Notes: a model not told the origin generated them from the letters alone. Numbered from the stretch's first letter, positions 18,441 to 28,822 are shown. The stretch: DNA of 64,000 nt from Chryseobacterium flavum (GCF_003385595.1 NZ_QNUE01000003.1:124001-188000), one strand, 5' to 3'. Program-made: numbers and translations.

Positions 18441-19799
18441 TTATACAAAAGCGCTAAATCCTGTAATTGATCTTCCTACAATGAGCGAATTGATCTCTTT
18501 TGTACCTTCATAAGAATAAATAGCTTCTGCATCAGCCACAAATCGGGCTACATCATATTCTAGCAGGATTCCATTACCTCCCATCACTTCCCTTGCTCTG
18601 GAAACAATATCTCTTGTTCTCAGGGTACAAAAAACTTTTGCCAGCGAAGCATGTTCATCTTTTAAAATTCCCTCATCCTGCATTTCGGACAGTCTGAACA
18701 CCATGGTCTGCATTGCTGTAAGATTGGACAGCATTTCCACCAAATGTCCCTGAATCATCTGAAAGGAAGCAATAGGTTTCCCAAACTGTTCCCTTTTCCG
18801 GGTATAATCCAAAGCGCTTTCATAGGCTCCTCTTGCGCATCCCGTAGCCATCCATGCTACTCCGGCCCTGGTCATGCGAAGAACTTTACCTGTATCTTTG
18901 AATGAATTGGCATTCTGGAGCCGGTTTTCTTCTGTGATCAGACAGTCTCTTAAAGTGATCAGCCCGTTCTGGACAATTCTTAACGCCATTTTCCCTTTGA
19001 TCTTTTCTACGGAATATCCCGGATTATCTTTTTCTACAATAAATCCTTTCACTTCTCCACTATCCAGATCTCTTGCCCAGATAATAATGATATCAGCAAA
19101 AGTGGCATTACCAATCCATTTTTTCTGACCATTAAGAACCCAACCTTCCGGTGTTTTTTTACAGGTCACTGTAAGTCCGCCTGCTGCCCCGGACCCAACT
19201 TCCGGTTCTGTAAGCCCGAAAGCTCCTATCTTTTCAAATTTCTGCATCTGGGGAAGCCATTTTTGTTTTTGCTCTTCAGAACCGCAAATGTAAATAGACC
19301 CCATAGCCAATCCGGATTGTACCCCAAAGAATGTTGCAATAGACGCATCAATTCTTGCCATTTCCATTGCTATAACTCCTTCCATTAGAAAAGGCATTCC
19401 CGGACATCCATATCCTTCATAAGTTACCCCGCAGATATTTAGTTTTTGAAACTTTGGGATCAATTCAAAAGGGAATTCATCTCTTAACCAGTAATGATTT
19501 ACCAGAGGTTTTACTTCTTTTTCCATAAAAGCCCTTACTTTAAGCTGTATTTCTCTCTGATCTGGCGTAAGGGTATGGTATATATCATAGAAATCACCGT
19601 CAACAGGAGGCAGTTCCTTCTTTTTCTTTTCTGGATCCAGCATTTTCACTAGCCCCGAAAGCTGCTTATCATCCAGTTTCGAAAAATTATGCATCAGTTT
19701 TGGCAGATCCACCTTTTGAGAAATGGCGCTCAGCTGATCAAAATCTATAGAAGTGAATAATCCTATTGCGTTTCTGATTTTGGAAAAAGTATTTGACAT
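18441..19799 (-). CDS. Acyl-CoA dehydrogenase, glutaryl-CoA dehydrogenase-like
   Basis: 452 aa. Three ACAD domains are visible: helical N-terminal part, beta domain with AFGLTEPEVGSGAAG and WIGNATFADIIII, and C-terminal helical domain with RKREQFGKPIASFQMIQGHLVEM. The catalytic Glu lies in YSYEGTKEINSLIVGR. The FAD enzyme oxidises an acyl-CoA and passes electrons to ETF. Resemblance in overall pattern is to glutaryl-CoA dehydrogenases, but the substrate is unproved. The ATG at 19799 (MSNTFSKIRNA) is preferred over an upstream start at 19838. A region of about 75 residues precedes the standard fold. Confidence 0.88.
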   Translation of the reverse strand: MSNTFSKIRNAIGLFTSIDFDQLSAISQKVDLPKLMHNFSKLDDKQLSGLVKMLDPEKKKKELPPVDGDFYDIYHTLTPDQREIQLKVRAFMEKEVKPLVNHYWLRDEFPFELIPKFQKLNICGVTYEGYGCPGMPFLMEGVIAMEMARIDASIATFFGVQSGLAMGSIYICGSEEQKQKWLPQMQKFEKIGAFGLTEPEVGSGAAGGLTVTCKKTPEGWVLNGQKKWIGNATFADIIIIWARDLDSGEVKGFIVEKDNPGYSVEKIKGKMALRIVQNGLITLRDCLITEENRLQNANSFKDTGKVLRMTRAGVAWMATGCARGAYESALDYTRKREQFGKPIASFQMIQGHLVEMLSNLTAMQTMVFRLSEMQDEGILKDEHASLAKVFCTLRTRDIVSRAREVMGGNGILLEYDVARFVADAEAIYSYEGTKEINSLIVGRSITGFSAFV

Positions 19800-20009
19800 A
19801 ATGATATATTGTGATTTTGGTTTGTAAAAGATAAGCAAAAATTACTCCGAAAGCAAACACTAAGTTTATCACTTATTTTACAAAACACTACAATTCAACC
19901 AATTAAACCAGAACATTCTCTTTACAAGTTTTTTACTTCCCATTTTCAAGGATTACAAAATTTCCTGGCTGAACTTTGGTTCAGGCAAAATCCAAAAAAA
20001 TCTTACACT

Positions 20010-20918
20010 ATGAAAACTACTTACATTACACTATCATTATCAGTTTTCTTTTTACTGGGAACGTATTCATGTAAAAAAGAAGAAGCTGCAGGCAACGAAA
20101 AGGGTTATGAAATTACAGCAGATTCTGCAGCTGTTATGGCAGACAGTGTATCATCTGTTGCCAGCATGAAAGTAAAGGACAAAAAGTTCATCAAAACCGC
20201 AGAGGTCAATATGGAGGTGAGAGACGTCTATAATGCTACTATTGCAATTGAAAAATCAGCGCAGGAACTTGGTGGTTTTGTCACCAAAAGCAATCTTCAT
20301 AGCAATGTTGTTTATGAAGACACTTACAACACTTCCGATACTGAAGCTATGCTTGTCAAAAAATATAGTAACGAAAATACAATACAGGTCCGCGTTCCTG
20401 CTGAAAAGCTTGGAGAGTTTTTGACCTTCATTAATACTAACAAATTATTCCTGAATTCAAGATCTATTAATGCGGAAGATGTTACCGCTAATATCAAATA
20501 TTCCGAACTGGAAGCAAAAAGAAATGAGAAGACCTCTGAAAATATTGAAAAAATAAAATCCAATAAAGACAAAGTAGACCTGGATGACAATAATATGGCT
20601 GAAGGAAATCTTCAAAAACTGAATACCATGAGCATGGATGACAACCTGAAATACAGTACAGTGAATATCTTTATCAAAGAGCCTGAATTACGCATTGCAG
20701 AAATTGCTGTTACCAACACGGACAGTATTGATAATAAATATAAATACAACTTTATTCATGATGCAAAAGACGGCTTTGTCTACGGATTTTACCTGATTCA
20801 GAGAATTTTAGTTGCTCTTATCAACATCTGGCCAATCTTATTCATTGCAGCAATCTTAATCTATTTCCTGAGGAAAAGAAAGATTTCAAAGCCTGAACAT
20901 TCAAAAATCCAGGAATAA
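20010..20918 (+). CDS. DUF4349 lipoprotein
   Basis: 302 aa. Lipobox leader (LLGTYSCKKEE), Ala/Ser/Asp-rich linker, then the DUF4349 region beginning near KFIKTAEVNMEVRDVYNATIAIE, with EAKRNEKTSENI in a predicted coiled coil, and a single C-terminal transmembrane helix (LINIWPILFIAAILIYFL) followed by a basic tail. Double anchoring (lipid and TM) is typical of this family, whose function is not known. An inverted repeat CTGAAC/GTTCAG (19969-19984) lies in its upstream region. Confidence 0.85.
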   Translation: MKTTYITLSLSVFFLLGTYSCKKEEAAGNEKGYEITADSAAVMADSVSSVASMKVKDKKFIKTAEVNMEVRDVYNATIAIEKSAQELGGFVTKSNLHSNVVYEDTYNTSDTEAMLVKKYSNENTIQVRVPAEKLGEFLTFINTNKLFLNSRSINAEDVTANIKYSELEAKRNEKTSENIEKIKSNKDKVDLDDNNMAEGNLQKLNTMSMDDNLKYSTVNIFIKEPELRIAEIAVTNTDSIDNKYKYNFIHDAKDGFVYGFYLIQRILVALINIWPILFIAAILIYFLRKRKISKPEHSKIQE

Positions 20919-21076
20919 GATAAGCAATCCTAACCATTTGGTTATCATCATAATTTTAGATTTTTACAACCTCCTTTTACCGGGAGGTTTTATTTTTTTT
21001 TGAAAAAACTGTAACGATTGTCATACTCATTTTACCTACTGTTTAAAGAAAAAAGAAAATCAAAAAAAAGAATAGT

Positions 21077-21952
21077 ATGAAAAATTTAATAAAACTTGGA
21101 TTTGCAGCATTATTATCACTGGGCATCATTACTGCAAAAGCACAGAGTACAAATACCGGAAAAAATAACAGCCTGCTTTGGAAGGTTTCCGGGAATGGCC
21201 TCTCAAAGCCTTCTTACATAGCTGGAACTTTTCATATGTTGTGCAGTAAAGATTTTGAAATCAAGCCTAAGGTGCTGAGGGCTCTTGAGAAATCGGACAA
21301 CCTTGTCATGGAAATCAATTATACAGATCCTGCTGAAATGATGTTATTGCAAAAAATGTATAATACAGATAAAAAAATCTCTGATCAGCTTTCTCCGGAG
21401 GAAGCTGAAGAGCTGAATACAATTCTCGTAAAGTACGGATTTGATTTGAAAAGTATTGACTCATCAAGCCCGCAGGCACTTTATGCACTGCTTTCCACTA
21501 AAGCTACCCCTTGTCCCCAGAGTGAAATAAAGTTTTATGAAATGGAGCTTCTGAAGAAAGCCATGAAAGACAAGAAAAGTATCAAAGGACTGGAAAAAGT
21601 AGAAGACCAGATGGAGGCCATTAGCAAAGCGTATAATCTGAAGAGCACTATTGCACAGCTCAAAATGGACAAGGAATATGAAATCCTATACAGACAAATG
21701 ATCGAAGCTTTTAAAAATGAAAATATACAATTACTTTACAGTCTTTTTAAGGATGAAAGATTTATGAATACCGAACAGGAAAAAATAATACTGACCGACA
21801 GAAATCAAAACTGGGTAAAAATAATGCCGGAAATGATGGAAAAAGAAAGCTCTTTCTTTGCAGTAGGTGGAGCTCATCTTATAGGAGACAACGGGCTTAT
21901 TTCTCTTTTGCAGTCAAAAGGCTATACTGTAAAACCGGTCTCAAGTTTATAA
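21077..21952 (+). CDS. TraB/GumN family protein
   Basis: 291 aa with a signal peptide (to about residue 22, TAKAQ) and the TraB/GumN fold: an early GLSKPSYIAGTFHML segment and a C-terminal SSFFAVGGAHLIGDNGLISLLQSKGY segment with the conserved GAxHL. Related proteins (Tiki proteases) are metalloproteases, and the conserved His residues are present, but bacterial members are poorly characterised. It is 17 bases before an ECF sigma gene on the same strand, so possibly co-transcribed with it. Confidence 0.88.
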   Translation: MKNLIKLGFAALLSLGIITAKAQSTNTGKNNSLLWKVSGNGLSKPSYIAGTFHMLCSKDFEIKPKVLRALEKSDNLVMEINYTDPAEMMLLQKMYNTDKKISDQLSPEEAEELNTILVKYGFDLKSIDSSSPQALYALLSTKATPCPQSEIKFYEMELLKKAMKDKKSIKGLEKVEDQMEAISKAYNLKSTIAQLKMDKEYEILYRQMIEAFKNENIQLLYSLFKDERFMNTEQEKIILTDRNQNWVKIMPEMMEKESSFFAVGGAHLIGDNGLISLLQSKGYTVKPVSSL

Positions 21953-21969
21953 AATAACCAAATCATGAA

Positions 21970-22485
21970 ATGATTGTGAGTAATCAAACTGAAACTACTT
22001 TTTTAAAGCTTGTCAACCAGCATAAAGGCATTTTATATAAAGCTTCCCGGATCTATGCAGATTCCATAGAAGACCGGGAAGACCTTCAGCAGGAAATCCT
22101 TATCCAGCTGTGGAAATCCTACCAGAATTTCAAAGGGAACAGTGAGTTTTCTACCTGGATGTATCGTGTTGCCATCAATACTGCCATTACTTATTTAAAG
22201 AAAGAAAAACAGAGGACGAACACCTATACAGATGCCCCTCATCACTTTGAAGTACAACAGGAAGATTACAATCCTGCAAAAGATAAACAGCTGGAAGTCT
22301 TTTACTATGCTGTTCAGGAATTGAATGCTGTGGAGAAAGCCATAATCTTTTATTTCATGGAAGGAATGTCGCATAAAGAAATCGGAAGTAATCTGGGACT
22401 CAGCGAAGGCAATGCCCGAGTAAAACTCAACAGGACAAAAGAAAAAATACAACAAATCATAAAAAAATCAGGTTATGAATTTTGA
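21970..22485 (+). CDS. ECF-type RNA polymerase sigma factor
   Basis: 171 aa. Region 2 includes DREDLQQEILIQLWKSYQNFKG and the YRVAINTAITYLKKEK helix; region 4 is AIIFYFMEGMSHKEIGSNLGLSEGNARVKLNRTKEKIQ, a helix-turn-helix that reads the -35 element. Such factors switch on stress or envelope genes when an anti-sigma partner releases them. The next gene overlaps it by 11 bases and encodes a membrane protein, a possible partner. A two-codon ORF ATGAAATGA (21965-21973) overlaps the start codon. Confidence 0.93.
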   Translation: MIVSNQTETTFLKLVNQHKGILYKASRIYADSIEDREDLQQEILIQLWKSYQNFKGNSEFSTWMYRVAINTAITYLKKEKQRTNTYTDAPHHFEVQQEDYNPAKDKQLEVFYYAVQELNAVEKAIIFYFMEGMSHKEIGSNLGLSEGNARVKLNRTKEKIQQIIKKSGYEF

Positions 22486-23080
22486 TCAATTAAAAGAACA
22501 ATGGAATAAAGAAGATAGCAATATTCATATTCCGGACACTATAGAGCAATTAAAGGAAAGCAAACATCCTATTGAAAAAATCCAAAAAAACATGAAAAAA
22601 GAATTTCCGGCACAGGTTCTGGCCATTATTCTTATCGGGTTTTTTCCTCTCCAGCTTAAATTTCCTGCTTCTCAATATCTTATTTATTATATATCCTACA
22701 CGATGATGGTCGTTATATCATCCTACTATCTTTACGGATTTTATAAATTTTACAGACAGACTGAGCTCTATACGGGAAACACCAAGAACAGCCTCTGGAA
22801 AATTTTCCATGAACTTAGGCTGAACATGGAAAGATACCAGTCATTCGGATTCTTACTTCTTCCTCATTTTCTGCTCACCTTTGGATTGGTAATTTATAAT
22901 TCTTTGGAAGAGAAAGGAGAAACTCTATCCGAGCTCACCAATGCGCGTCAGTATTCTTTAATTTTACTTGTTTTGCTGGGAACCCTTTTTGTTGTGGTAA
23001 GTATTATATTATGGACCAAATACATGTATGGCAGGCAGGCTAAACAATTGGAAAACATATTGAATGAAATAGAAGATTAA
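22475..23080 (+). CDS. Membrane protein paired with sigma factor (possible anti-sigma)
   Basis: 201 aa. A soluble charged N-terminal stretch (about 1-45) is followed by four hydrophobic helices. I see no zinc-finger anti-sigma motif. The 11-base overlap with the upstream ECF sigma gene implies translational coupling, and the cytoplasmic N-terminus plus membrane body fits a sigma-sequestering protein. That role is inference. Confidence 0.7.
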   Translation: MNFDQLKEQWNKEDSNIHIPDTIEQLKESKHPIEKIQKNMKKEFPAQVLAIILIGFFPLQLKFPASQYLIYYISYTMMVVISSYYLYGFYKFYRQTELYTGNTKNSLWKIFHELRLNMERYQSFGFLLLPHFLLTFGLVIYNSLEEKGETLSELTNARQYSLILLVLLGTLFVVVSIILWTKYMYGRQAKQLENILNEIED

Positions 23081-23109
23081 TGTTTTATTTCGTTTTTCAG
23101 AGCAATAAA

Positions 23110-23145
23110 CAGACCCCGGAAGTATTTCGGGGCCTGCTTTTTTTA
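23110..23145 (+). terminator. Terminator of the sigma unit
   Basis: CAGACCCCGGA and TTCGGGGCCTG arms (mismatched at two positions that can wobble), loop AGTA-like, followed by CTTTTTTT. Confidence 0.85.
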
Positions 23146-23176
23146 AAAAAACGTTATTTGTCATCTTCAAATTTAA

Positions 23177-23203
23177 TTGAGGTTTTATTTTTCCTTAAAT
23201 TTG
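23177..23203 (+). promoter_or_regulatory. Candidate promoter of pgi
   Basis: TTG at 23177-23179, 16 bases, then TAAATTTG at 23196-23203. This fits the Bacteroidota -33/-7 pattern with a slightly short spacer. It predicts a leader of about 70 bases for pgi. Confidence 0.55.
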
Positions 23204-23281
23204 CAAATCAGAAATAAATCATTATGGATTTTGAAATATTAATTCTGTAATTTATTTCCTGAATCTTTTAATTCTAAACAT

Positions 23282-24922
23282 ATGCTATCAAAAATAAATC
23301 CTACACAAACCAATAGCTGGAAAGCCCTTGATGAACATTTTGCAGGAAATGACTTTGACCTTAGAAGTCTTTTCCAATATAACCCAAATCGTTTTCAGGA
23401 ATTTTCCCTACAAAAGGATAATTACCTTTTTGATTATTCCAAAAACTTAATTGACTCAAGAACAAAAGAACTTCTATTACAGTTAGCTGAAGAATGTCAG
23501 TTAAAAGATGCTATTACCAAAATGTTTTCCGGGGATAAAATCAACGAAACAGAGGGAAGAGCAGTACTACATACAGCCTTAAGGGACTTTTCTGATCGTG
23601 AAATTTTCGTAGATGGTGAAAGCATCAAACCTCAGATCAAAAGAGTTCTTGAACATATGAAAGCCTTTTCTGAAAAAATCATATCAGGCGAACATAAAGG
23701 GTTCAATGGAAAAGAGATTACAGATGTGGTAAATATTGGCATTGGAGGCTCAGATTTAGGCCCTGTAATGGTTTGTTCTGCATTAAAGCATTTTAAAACC
23801 AGAATAAATGTTCACTTCGTATCCAATGTAGATGGAAATCATATTGCAGAAGTTGTGAAAAATCTAAACCCTGAAACCACTTTATTTATCATCGCTTCTA
23901 AAACGTTTACTACTCAGGAAACGATGACCAATGCAAACTCAGCTAAAGACTGGTTCCTGAAAGCCGGAAAGCCGGAAGATGTAGCCAAGCATTTTGTTGC
24001 CCTATCTACCAATATTGAGGAAGTTAAAAAATTTGGAATCGCAGAAGAAAATATTTTTGAATTCTGGGATTGGGTAGGCGGAAGATATTCTCTTTGGAGT
24101 GCTATCGGATTAAGTATTGTGCTTGCTGTAGGATATGAAAATTTTGAACAGCTTTTAAAAGGGGCTTTTGATACAGATCAGCATTTCCAGACCGCAGATT
24201 TTTCTGAAAACATTCCTGTTCTTATGGGACTTTTAGGAATCTGGTATCGCAACTTCTATGCGGCAACCACTTATGCAATCTTGCCTTATTCACAATATCT
24301 GGATAGGTTTGCAGCTTATCTTCAGCAAGGAGATATGGAAAGTAACGGAAAGTGTGTAGATAGAAACGGTGAATTTGTAGAATATGAAACAGGACCCATT
24401 ATCTGGGGAGAACCAGGTACAAACGGCCAGCACGCATTCTATCAATTGATTCACCAGGGAACAGAATTGATTCCGGCAGACTTTATCGCATATGCAAAAA
24501 GCCCGAATAAAGTTTCGGACCATCAGGATAAACTATTAGCCAATTTTTTTGCCCAGACCGAAGCACTTGCCTTTGGAAAGCTGGAAGAAGAAGTAGAAGA
24601 AGAACTGAAAAATGCCGGCAAATCTGATGAAGAAATTGACAGACTGATTAATTTCAAAATTTTTCACGGAAATACCCCTACCAATTCTATATTATTCAAG
24701 GAATTAACTCCTTTTTCACTGGGTCAGCTGATTGCATTATATGAACATAAGATCTTTGTGCAGGGCGTAATCTGGAATATTTTCAGTTTCGATCAGTTTG
24801 GAGTGGAATTAGGTAAGGTATTAGCCAATAAAATTCTTCCTGAACTTGAAAATAATGAAGTGATCAACTCTCATGACAGTTCCACCAACGGTTTGATTAA
24901 TTATTATAAAGGAAATAAATAG
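23282..24922 (+). CDS. pgi: Glucose-6-phosphate isomerase
   Basis: 546 aa, normal for the long bacterial form. Sugar-isomerase motifs are intact: [30 protein letters not shown], and the second signature [17 protein letters not shown], with C-terminal [10 protein letters not shown]. Interconverts glucose-6-phosphate and fructose-6-phosphate in the cytoplasm for glycolysis and for feeding cell-wall and polysaccharide sugar synthesis. Followed 3 bases later by a methyltransferase gene. Confidence 0.97.
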   Translation: MLSKINPTQTNSWKALDEHFAGNDFDLRSLFQYNPNRFQEFSLQKDNYLFDYSKNLIDSRTKELLLQLAEECQLKDAITKMFSGDKINETEGRAVLHTALRDFSDREIFVDGESIKPQIKRVLEHMKAFSEKIISGEHKGFNGKEITDVVNIGIGGSDLGPVMVCSALKHFKTRINVHFVSNVDGNHIAEVVKNLNPETTLFIIASKTFTTQETMTNANSAKDWFLKAGKPEDVAKHFVALSTNIEEVKKFGIAEENIFEFWDWVGGRYSLWSAIGLSIVLAVGYENFEQLLKGAFDTDQHFQTADFSENIPVLMGLLGIWYRNFYAATTYAILPYSQYLDRFAAYLQQGDMESNGKCVDRNGEFVEYETGPIIWGEPGTNGQHAFYQLIHQGTELIPADFIAYAKSPNKVSDHQDKLLANFFAQTEALAFGKLEEEVEEELKNAGKSDEEIDRLINFKIFHGNTPTNSILFKELTPFSLGQLIALYEHKIFVQGVIWNIFSFDQFGVELGKVLANKILPELENNEVINSHDSSTNGLINYYKGNK

Positions 24923-24925
24923 CAG

Positions 24926-25750
24926 ATGTCTGCATTAAGGTCATATTATTATAAACTGCCTCCCGGGCTCAGGCTTCTGGGAAGAAAGATCTATTATTTT
25001 CCTATAGACCTTTATGAAGGACTTACTGGAAAAAGATCTGAAAAGGAGCCTAAAAAAGGAGACATTTATGTGGGAAGCAGTGATTTCATTCCTCATGGAA
25101 TCCGCCAGATGAACGTCTTGCGAAAGTACATTGCCCTCAGTAATACGGATCATGTGCTGGATGTGGGGTGTGGGATCGGGAGAACAGCTGTTGCCCTGAC
25201 AGGATTTATTGATAAAGGCAGATATGATGGTTTTGATGCTGTAGAAAAGGGGATCATCTGGTGTAATAAAAACATCCACAAAAAGTATCCCAACTTTAAC
25301 TTTAAGTTCACCCCGATTTATAATGATCTGTACAATACCTTTAGCCAAAAGGCTGAAAACTTTACATTTCCTTATGATAAAGCTGTTTTTGATAAGGTAT
25401 TTCTGTTTTCAGTATTTACCCACATGCAAATTCCTGAAATCAAAAGGTATCTGAGCGAGATCAGCAGGGTAATGAAAACCGATGGGCAATGCCTGGCAAC
25501 CTTTTTTCTGTATGATAACTCAAAAACGGAGGGAGGCAGCATGCATTTTCCACATCAATATGACGGATATAAACTAATGGATGAGAAAGTAACTGCAGCA
25601 AATATTGCTGTAAGCATTTCATTATTACATCAAATGGCATACGATGCAGGTTTACATGTAACCACCATAAAAGAAGGTTTCTGGAGAACTGATGTAGAAA
25701 AAGAAGGAGCTGATGAATTTCAGGATATCGTTGTATTCAATAAAATCTAA
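24926..25750 (+). CDS. Class I SAM-dependent methyltransferase
   Basis: 274 aa. The SAM-binding motif I is VLDVGCGIGRTAVAL, followed by an acidic FDAVEKG strand end and later FDKVFLFSVFTHM, all Rossmann-type methyltransferase features. The substrate is unknown. It starts 3 bases after pgi and is 21 bases before folD, suggesting one transcript. The N-terminal 60 residues (LPPGLRLLGRKIYYFP) are basic and aromatic, which could attach it to a membrane. Confidence 0.85.
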   Translation: MSALRSYYYKLPPGLRLLGRKIYYFPIDLYEGLTGKRSEKEPKKGDIYVGSSDFIPHGIRQMNVLRKYIALSNTDHVLDVGCGIGRTAVALTGFIDKGRYDGFDAVEKGIIWCNKNIHKKYPNFNFKFTPIYNDLYNTFSQKAENFTFPYDKAVFDKVFLFSVFTHMQIPEIKRYLSEISRVMKTDGQCLATFFLYDNSKTEGGSMHFPHQYDGYKLMDEKVTAANIAVSISLLHQMAYDAGLHVTTIKEGFWRTDVEKEGADEFQDIVVFNKI

Positions 25751-25771
25751 ATAAAAGTAAAAAAAGTAAAA

Positions 25772-26656
25772 ATGGCAGAAATTCTTGACGGACTTAAAGT
25801 ATCCAAAGAAATAAAAGCAGAGATTAAGGCTGAAGTAGAAAAAATCCTTGAAAGCAAAAGAAGAGCTCCACATCTGGTGGCAATTCTTGTAGGAAATAAC
25901 GGAGCCAGTAAAGCCTATGTAAACAGTAAAGTTAAAGACTGTGAAGAAGTAGGTTTCCGTTCTACACTCTTAAAATTTCCAAGTACGGTTTCTGAATCTG
26001 AGTTACTGGAGAAAATTGATGAGCTGAATAAATCTAAAGCAGTAGACGGGTTTATCGTACAACTTCCATTGCCAGACCAGATTGATCAGGAAAAAATCAT
26101 CAAAGCAATTGACCCAAGAAAGGATGTGGATGGATTCCATCCTGAGAATTTTGGAAAAATGGCTTTGGAAATGGACACTTTCCTGCCTGCTACTCCTTTC
26201 GGAATTTTAACGTTATTGGAAAGGTATAATATTGAAACCAAAGGGAAAGACTGTGTAATTATTGGAAGAAGTAAAATTGTAGGAAGACCGATGAGTATTC
26301 TTATGGGAAGAAAGGATTTCCCGGGAAACTCTACGGTAACCCTTACCCACTCATACACTAAAGACATTGAAGAATATACTAAAAAGGCAGACATCGTAAT
26401 TACCGCTTTAGGAGATCCTCACTTCCTGAAAGGAGAGATGATCAAGGACGGAGCAGTAATTGTTGATGTAGGGATTACCAGAGTAGATGATGATTCTCCG
26501 AAAGGATATTATCTTGCCGGTGACGTGGATTTTGACAGCTGTGCTGCAAAAGCAAGCTGGATCACTCCTGTTCCTGGAGGAGTAGGCCCAATGACCAGAG
26601 CGATGTTAATGAAAAACACCATCATTGCGTATAAAACTTCGGTCTATAATGACTAA
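25772..26656 (+). CDS. folD: Methylenetetrahydrofolate dehydrogenase/cyclohydrolase
   Basis: 294 aa. Family signatures are intact: KAYVNSKVKDCEEVG (catalytic Lys and Tyr), VDGFIVQLPLP, and PVPGGVGPMTRAMLM; the NADP pocket is VIIGRSKIVGRPMS. It converts 5,10-methylene-THF to 10-formyl-THF, feeding purine and formyl-Met synthesis. Normal length. It is 8 bases before queE. Confidence 0.97.
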   Translation: MAEILDGLKVSKEIKAEIKAEVEKILESKRRAPHLVAILVGNNGASKAYVNSKVKDCEEVGFRSTLLKFPSTVSESELLEKIDELNKSKAVDGFIVQLPLPDQIDQEKIIKAIDPRKDVDGFHPENFGKMALEMDTFLPATPFGILTLLERYNIETKGKDCVIIGRSKIVGRPMSILMGRKDFPGNSTVTLTHSYTKDIEEYTKKADIVITALGDPHFLKGEMIKDGAVIVDVGITRVDDDSPKGYYLAGDVDFDSCAAKASWITPVPGGVGPMTRAMLMKNTIIAYKTSVYND

Positions 26657-26664
26657 TTTTTAAA

Positions 26665-27294
26665 ATGAATAAAGAAGAAGATATTTTATTAAAAGAAGGT
26701 AAAATGCTCCCCGTAATGGAGCATTTTTACACTTTACAGGGAGAAGGTGCGCACACAGGAAAAGCCGCTTATTTCATCAGATTAGGAGGCTGTGATGTCG
26801 GATGCCACTGGTGTGATGTAAAAGAAAGCTGGGATCCTGATCTGCATCCCTTGATGGATGCTGCTGAAATTGCAGAAACAGCGGCTAAGCACTGTAAAAC
26901 AATTGTCCTTACGGGTGGAGAACCTTTAATGTGGAATTTAGAGATTCTTACTTCGAAACTGAAAGAACTTGGCTGCACTATTCATATTGAAACGTCCGGC
27001 GCTTATCCTATGAGCGGGCATCTGGATTGGATTACCCTTTCGCCAAAGAAAACAGGCTTGCCTAAAGAAGAGATTTATCAAAAGGCAAATGAACTTAAGG
27101 TTATTGTTTTCAATAATCACGATTTTACTTTTGCTGAAGAACAGGCTGCAAAGGTATCTGAAAGCTGCAGACTTTATCTTCAAAGTGAATGGAGTAAAAG
27201 AAATGATATGTATCCTAAGATTACAGACTTTATCCTGGAACATCCGGAATGGCAGGCTTCAGTTCAGACCCATAAATATCTGAATATCCCGTAA
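26665..27294 (+). CDS. queE: 7-carboxy-7-deazaguanine synthase
   Basis: 209 aa radical SAM enzyme. The cluster motif is CDVGCHWCDVKESW (CxxxCxxC), preceded by the FYTLQGEGAHTGK substrate segment and followed by VLTGGEPLMW. It rearranges carboxy-tetrahydropterin into the 7-deazaguanine core on the way to queuosine in tRNA. Other queuosine genes are not in the window, so the step is scattered from the rest of the pathway. Confidence 0.95.
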   Translation: MNKEEDILLKEGKMLPVMEHFYTLQGEGAHTGKAAYFIRLGGCDVGCHWCDVKESWDPDLHPLMDAAEIAETAAKHCKTIVLTGGEPLMWNLEILTSKLKELGCTIHIETSGAYPMSGHLDWITLSPKKTGLPKEEIYQKANELKVIVFNNHDFTFAEEQAAKVSESCRLYLQSEWSKRNDMYPKITDFILEHPEWQASVQTHKYLNIP

Positions 27295-27337
27295 AATTAT
27301 GTACATTAGCTTGTCTTATCTGTTATAGCTACGATAG

Positions 27338-28708
27338 ATGCAGAGAATTCGATACTCCAGATACCTGAAATCGATTATTATTTTGCTTGACCTTATGGTT
27401 ATTGCATCTATTTTTATATTCTTTTTTATAAGCAGAAACGAAAGTTTAAAATACAATAAAGAAACCTGGTATCAGAATATTCTTTCCCTGGTATTGTTGT
27501 TTTTGTTCTGGGTGCTGCTGAGCGGTAGAACAAAAATCTACAATATTGCAAGGAACTTAACCTATACCTTGTTTCTTGAACGTCTTTTTATACACTTCCT
27601 GTTTTTTATACTTGGTGTTCTGCTTATTGGAAAGGTAAGTAAAAATGTATTTTTCAACTCAGATATTTACTGGCTTTCCTTTTATCTCCTGATTTTTATT
27701 TTTCTGACAAAATCAATTATTTATTTTGCCATTAAATATTTTCGTTCACTGGGAATAAACCACAGGAATGTAATGTTCCTCGGCAATAATGACTCTACTG
27801 AGATTCTCAAAAATATATTTAAGGAACGTAAAGATTACGGATACCGCATTTTTGAATATGCACATCCCGGAATAGATCTTCACGAATTGGTTGATTTTTG
27901 GAAAAAAAATGGGATCCATACCCTGTTTTTATCTACCGAAAATTCTTTCGATGAAAATACAGAAACGGAAATATTCAAACTGGCAGAAGACAATAAGATT
28001 CATATTTCCTTGATTCCGAGTCTTGCACAAAGTGATTTTTTCCTGTACGATTTGGGATATATCCAGACTCAGCCCGTTCTCAATCAGGCAAGGTATCCGT
28101 TGGATTATTATGCAAACTTTGCTGTCAAGAGGGCTTTCGATATTGTATTTTCCATCATCGTATTGGTTTTTATCTGCTCCTGGGCCTTCCCCATCATTGC
28201 AATATTAATTAAAACAACTTCCAAAGGGCCGGTTTTCTTTTTACAGAAAAGATACGGTTTTCATGAAGAGGTTTTCAGTTGTATTAAATTCAGAACAATG
28301 GTGCTTAATGACCAGTCAACCACCAGCACAACCCGGGAAAATGACTCAAGAATTACTAAAATCGGTAAGTTTTTAAGAAAAACCAGTATAGATGAGCTTC
28401 CTCAATTTATTAATGTATTAAAAGGTGAAATGTCTGTAGTAGGACCGCGCCCTCATATGCTGGCTGTAGATAATTATTATAAACCTAAAATCGGGAGGTA
28501 CAGTTTAAGAAGCATGGTAAACCCTGGAATTACCGGTCTTGCACAGGTGAGTGGGCTCCGCGGAGATTTTGGAGACGTAGAAGTGGAAATGAAAAAAAGG
28601 GTTCTGGCTGATGCATTTTATGTAAGAAACTGGAGTTTCATGCTGGATCTCATAATTATATTAAAAACCGTTGTATTGGTTATTGGTGGAGACAAAAATG
28701 CAAAATAG
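27338..28708 (+). CDS. Polyprenyl glycosylphosphotransferase (WcaJ/PglC-like)
   Basis: 456 aa. Four N-terminal hydrophobic helices, a CoA-binding-like Rossmann region (about 145-230), a fifth helix (FDIVFSIIVLVFICSWAFPII) and the C-terminal bacterial sugar transferase domain with KRYGFHEEVFSCIKFRTM, DELPQFINVLKGEMSVVGPRP and NPGITGLAQVSGLRGD. It starts a glycan by transferring a sugar-phosphate to undecaprenyl phosphate. Alone here, far from the glycan group at 3.2-7.6 kb, though it might start the same or another polymer. Confidence 0.92.
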   Translation: MQRIRYSRYLKSIIILLDLMVIASIFIFFFISRNESLKYNKETWYQNILSLVLLFLFWVLLSGRTKIYNIARNLTYTLFLERLFIHFLFFILGVLLIGKVSKNVFFNSDIYWLSFYLLIFIFLTKSIIYFAIKYFRSLGINHRNVMFLGNNDSTEILKNIFKERKDYGYRIFEYAHPGIDLHELVDFWKKNGIHTLFLSTENSFDENTETEIFKLAEDNKIHISLIPSLAQSDFFLYDLGYIQTQPVLNQARYPLDYYANFAVKRAFDIVFSIIVLVFICSWAFPIIAILIKTTSKGPVFFLQKRYGFHEEVFSCIKFRTMVLNDQSTTSTTRENDSRITKIGKFLRKTSIDELPQFINVLKGEMSVVGPRPHMLAVDNYYKPKIGRYSLRSMVNPGITGLAQVSGLRGDFGDVEVEMKKRVLADAFYVRNWSFMLDLIIILKTVVLVIGGDKNAK

Positions 28709-28822
28709 AGAAAAGAAAAATCCCGGTACTCTGATAATACAATTTAAATTTAATTTAAAAACAGGGTCCTAGTCTTGTTTTCAACCATAGCCTAATTAAA
28801 TAAAAAAGTCTAATTTAGCAGT

